Shown in pieces: positions 61,101-64,000 of a stretch of DNA of 64,000 bases. The notes below the pieces were generated by a model. That model searched no databases. It worked only from the letters and a program-made list of their open reading frames with translations, and was not told where the DNA came from. The stretch's first letter is position 1, and each line of letters opens with the position of its first letter. The DNA is taken from the NCBI GenBank assembly GCA_905160935.1, contig CAJHZI010000478.1:1502001-1566000 (forward strand), read 5' to 3'. This stretch comes from Enchytraeus crypticus (Eukaryota > Annelida > Clitellata > Enchytraeida > Enchytraeidae). A program made the translations under genes and the position numbers.

Positions 61101-63734
61101 ACTCTTACCTTCACTCACCTTACCTTCACTCTTACCTTCATTCACTCTTACCTTCACTCACCTTACCTTCATTCACTCTTACCTTCATTCACCTTACCTT
61201 CATTCACCTTACTTTCATTAACCTTACCTTCATTCAACTTACCTTCATTCATTCTTACCTTCACTCACCTTACCTTCACTCTACTCACCTTACCTTCATT
61301 CACTCTTACCTTCATTCACCTTACCTTCATTCACCTTACTTTCATTAACCTTACCTTCATTCAACTTACCTTCATTCATTCTTACCTTCATTCACTCTTA
61401 CCTTCGTTCACTCTTACCTTCATTCACTCTTACCTTCATTCACCTTACCTTCATTAACCTTACCTTCATTAACCTTACCTTCATTAACCTTACCTTCATT
61501 CAACTTACCTTTATTCATTCTTACCTTCATTCACTCTTACCTTCATTCACTCTTACCTTCATTCTCTCTTATCTTCATTCACTCTTACCTTCATTCACTC
61601 TTACCTTCATTCACCTTAACCTCATTCACTCTTACCTTCATTAACCTTACTTTTAATCTTACCTTCATTCATCTGCTATCAAGAACTTTTATTGATAGTG
61701 TTAAGTTAGGCAAGTTATATCTCAATACCACAACATCAGCACAATAGCTAACATCCTTCAATGTTCTTGTCCTCTATTGTCAGTAAAACTTAACAATAAA
61801 TCTGCATTATAAACAAACAATGCAATTAATGATGGCTTGTGATGTGTGCAGGGGATGTCCCAGACATCATCATTGGATGAGGAAATGAACGATAAACCTT
61901 TATTATTAAAATTATTATTGCAATAATTACCATGAGTATACGCCGATATGAGTCGCGATCAATACCCCACAACTTAACGTCTGTCTTGGCCTACATTACA
62001 AAATGTAAAACATTAGCAAGCACATAAAATTTAATGATCAGACTTTAATGAAAATTAAAAATATAAAACATTAAATTTAATGATATATAATTTTAATACC
62101 TAAAATAGCTACATTTATTAGTCAATGTTCAGTTCGGCCTAAAAAATGAAAAACATAGGCATATATACATAAAATATCTAATTTCTCTTAATGATCCGTT
62201 ACCAGCAACATTTGTAATATTATATCATGACATAAAATATTTTCGTATTACAATATTACATAGAAGATTGTAATAACAACAAAGAATTTGTTGAAGCCAT
62301 ACACTGATCACCACTCTGATCAGTGTATGGCTTCGCTATTTGTAGTTTAAGCATCAAAGCGAACCATACCTACTATTAACCATTAATCCTAGGTAAACAC
62401 ACGCTGCAGAATTATATAAGCAATTTTCCCACAGGAAATTTAACACGAATAACATATCATTATTTATAAAAGAAAGCAAGTTAAATCAAACCTTAACAGT
62501 AGCAGCCCTGGGTTGGCCATAAATCAGAGCTAATTCACCAAAGCTTCCACCCTCACTTATTGTATTTACATATTCATTATTGACCAACACCTGTCATAAA
62601 CAGAAAACGATAGCCAGACACACCATGAAACCAGCTGACATAGAAATCAATGCCAAAATAAAGCTGGTAAAGCTAATGTTAACGTCAGTTTCCTCATTAG
62701 AAAGTGATGTCAGTGGCCGGCAAGCCCAGGCTTTGAACCCCGCACATACTGAATAAGGATCAACATAGAACTCTCTGAATGTGATCTATCTCCAAATAGA
62801 GCAGTTATTACTAATCCTAGTTCATGATCAGCCAGACAAATTGAAATTAGCTTAGAAACCAATACTAAGAAAATTAGAGGTGTACAGGATTTCAACCACG
62901 CTTCTGCCGAATTCCAGCAGTTTCTTGCTTATCTGGTTTGTGCATATCTTGCCAAATCCAGCCGGATTTAAACTTCTGATCATCAATTGATGATTTCTAC
63001 GATGGCCTGTCCCTGACATCATCCCTGGATCAGGAAAGCAGACGGTAAACCTTTATTACTATTTATTATGGATCGCTACAGTCATTAATATCAAATTCAT
63101 TGATATTACCATTACTTACATGCATTACGCTGTGATGTTTGCCCTACTCTGTATTAAGCAAATAACCATTTTAATTTCATTTACGCAGGCACTTTTTGAC
63201 ATAGTTAAGTATTGTAGCTGTTCTCTGGATTAAAATTTAGGTTGTAAAAAAATACTATATCATAAAGATACATGTAGCATATATACATTTATCAAACAAA
63301 TCTGATTCCGATTACAGTCAAAATTTGAGTTTGATCTGGATCCAGTTCCATCAGATTAAAAGAATTCACAAATATTATTAATAATTAGTACAGTAATTAG
63401 CAAAATTATTGTACCAATTCCACTAATATTACCAAAATAATATTACAAATTAGTAATGAAGAAAGAAGAAGAGAACAACAAGTAGACATGTTCTATACAT
63501 GTCTACATATCGTTCTCAATATGTATAATATTTTACTGTAATACATATTGTTCTAATATTAACCAATATGTATTACAGTAAAGAAATGAAGAAGAGAACA
63601 ATATGTAGACAAAGAAGTATATTATAACAATATTTAGCTAAAATGATACATTACAAATAATAAATGTTATTATATAATAGCATATACCTCAACATCACCC
63701 TGATCTATTACATAGAAATTGTCACCCACGTTTC
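58158..63734 (-). CDS. PRKAR1A: cAMP-dependent protein kinase type I regulatory subunit, C-terminal part
   Basis: Seven exons on the minus strand: 63734-63688, 62590-62492, 61990-61931, 60916-60856, 60208-60087, 59379-59298 and 58330-58158. All phases agree. Sequence covers the end of cyclic-nucleotide domain A ([35 protein letters not shown] with the phosphate-binding Glu/Arg, [14 protein letters not shown]), the linker [19 protein letters not shown], and all of domain B ([83 protein letters not shown], ending FVSLSV). The FVSLSV end is that of type I, not type II, subunits. The dimerisation/docking domain, pseudosubstrate site and start of domain A lie beyond the window. Regulatory dimers hold PKA catalytic subunits inactive until cAMP binds. 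The symbol is for the family; alpha versus beta is not separable. Confidence 0.96.
58545..58612 (+). repeat. LINE 3' end, (GAT)n-tail family
   Basis: ggagaaagtctattcgtatc, ccgaccctggttgaactggg, atttaagggaagacgatgat. Antisense in the last intron of PRKAR1. Confidence 0.8.
58820..58930 (+). repeat. LINE 3' end, (GAT)n-tail family
   Basis: aataggggattgactgatga, taaggtttgggacagggatt, taatcgtatcccaattgtag, attcaagggaagatgatgat. About 270 bp from the previous copy. Confidence 0.8.
59495..59626 (+). mobile_element. tRNA-derived SINE (family 1) in PRKAR1 intron
   Basis: ggagttagtggcgatgtcga, gcagggttcaaatcctgggc, tcgcctgtcactgacatcac, ttttgagtgaggaaactgac. Antisense to the gene. Confidence 0.88.
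59815..60012 (+). repeat. LINE 3' end, rearranged, with hairpin
   Basis: aaagcactaagagacacacc, aacttcagaaagggcattcg match the 44,010 copy. A 16-bp inverted repeat at about 59,851-59,888 (cattcgattggtgagc / gctcaccaaccgaatg, one mismatch) replaces the usual middle, followed by aaaagggaagatgataagat and a (GAT)n tail. Confidence 0.7.
60246..60350 (+). pseudogene. 5S rRNA-derived sequence (probable SINE3-type head)
   Basis: ttatcgaagttaagctgcat, cgacctcggttagtactttg, tgggtgaccaccttggaaga track the internal promoter region of animal 5S rRNA (GAAGCTAAGC..., TGGTTAGTACTTGGATGGG, GACCGCCTGGGAA). Mismatches are numerous, so it is not a working 5S gene. The following ~150 bp (aaggcaacgattactactaa) may be the SINE body. 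Antisense in a PRKAR1 intron. Confidence 0.72.
60630..60728 (-). repeat. LINE 3' end, (GAT)n-tail family
   Basis: (ATC)n, ccctcccttgaatcccagtt, taactagggtcgggatacaa, cagaccgtctcaaatcctct. In the same PRKAR1 intron as the 5S-derived sequence. Confidence 0.8.
61090..61675. repeat. CTTACCTTCATTCA minisatellite
   Basis: Nearly 600 bp of 12-15-bp units (cttaccttcattca, cttaccttcactca, ctttcattaac) with higher-order repeats: about 160-bp blocks recur. It lies in the intron between exons 61,931 and 60,916. The 93-codon frame through it is a repeat artefact. Confidence 0.95.
61849..61935 (+). repeat. stem-loop/ACGTTAA tail family
   Basis: gggatgtcccagacatcatc, attggatgaggaaatgaacg, ataaacctttattattaaaa. 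It ends in (ATT)n, and the last bases overlap the exon at 61,931. Confidence 0.65.
62293..62334. repeat. perfect 18-bp inverted repeat, 6-nt loop
   Basis: gaagccatacactgatca, ccactc, then tgatcagtgtatggcttc. All 18 pairs match. It lies in a PRKAR1 intron. Confidence 0.92.
62658..62757 (-). mobile_element. tRNA-derived SINE (family 1), 5'-truncated
   Basis: aaagctggtaaagctaatgt, tcctcattagaaagtgatgt, ccggcaagcccaggctttga; the copy ends at cgcacatactga. Confidence 0.83.
63000..63070 (+). repeat. stem-loop/ACGTTAA tail family
   Basis: tggcctgtccctgacatcat, ccctggatcaggaaagcaga, cggtaaacctttattactat. In a PRKAR1 intron. Confidence 0.65.
63482..63600. repeat. cluster of inverted repeats
   Basis: First hairpin 63,482-63,506 (gtagacatgt / acatgtctac). 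Second, about 63,532-63,582: ttactgtaatacatattg and caatatgtattacagtaa, a perfect 18-bp stem around a 13-nt loop. The flanks gaagaagagaaca repeat directly on both sides (63,463 and 63,590). Confidence 0.88.
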
Positions 63735-64000
63735 CTAAAATTAACAATAGCATACTTATGCAAAAATACACATATTTTGCAATTTAATATATTTAATTAA
63801 GGCAAATTATACAATCAAATGCTCTGACGAATAGAAAGCATAGTAATTGAAACTAAACACAGTTGTATATTAGACTAAACAAGCTGCAGCATCTTGTAGC
63901 CCCTGCAATTCTCTAACTTGATCCACCCAAAACTTAACAATATGCTTGAATAGAATCCCTTTAAAGCACATTTATTGTGTATTCATTTCATTCACAAATG

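Noticed and set aside
61067..61348. 93-codon open frame (YLHSPYLHS repeats)
   Set aside because: It is a translation of the CTTACCTTCATTCA minisatellite inside a PRKAR1 intron; no gene evidence.

Overview
This is an intron-rich, AT-rich stretch of animal nuclear DNA, packed with young and decayed retrotransposons. Spliced genes with GT/AG introns, a type I PKA regulatory subunit, a DPH7-type WD40 enzyme, a CDK2AP/DOC-1 homologue and GPI-type Ly6 proteins all indicate a metazoan. The dense LINE/SINE load and compact exons fit an invertebrate; I cannot name the species. There are no bacterial features.

Layout. 1-14.1 kb is repeat territory: CR1-like, RTE-like and other LINE fragments, tRNA-type SINEs, microsatellites and a short telomere-like tract. 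14.2-16.3 kb (minus) is a three-exon gene for a probable SERTA-domain nuclear protein. A complete Jockey-type LINE (16.66-21.44 kb, minus, both ORFs open, 13-bp target duplication) sits in its 5' leader, about 15-30 bp downstream of a TATA box at 21,470. 22-30 kb holds a 38-bp satellite, SINEs and no recognisable exons. 30.0-35.0 kb (minus) is a four-or-more-exon HMG-box gene whose box resembles BAF57/SMARCE1. 37.6-38.0 kb (plus) is an intronless CDK2AP1/2 homologue. 40.1-45.6 kb (plus) is a complete seven-exon DPH7. 46.6-53.7 kb is a head-to-head pair of Ly6/uPAR-type genes, with a CR1-like LINE nested in a minisatellite in one intron. 58.2-63.7 kb (minus) is the C-terminal seven-exon part of a type I PKA regulatory subunit; its N-terminus lies beyond the window.

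I rebuilt the exons by hand from splice signals. DPH7, the SERTA gene and both Ly6 genes have start, stop and consistent intron phase throughout. The host genes do not form one pathway: they cover translation-factor modification (DPH7), cAMP signalling (PRKAR1), chromatin/transcription (HMG-box, CDK2AP, SERTA) and cell-surface proteins (Ly6).

The main non-gene signal is a family-wide 3' end on the mobile elements. The Jockey-type LINE, several tRNA-derived SINEs and a further tail family end in a small stem-loop followed by a conserved TGACGTTAA-like terminus. The stem sequence changes while pairing is kept, which suggests a recognition element shared between a LINE reverse transcriptase and parasitic SINEs. 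Two minisatellites have also grown out of host exon boundaries: a splice acceptor in a Ly6 gene, and the stop codon/3'UTR of PRKAR1.
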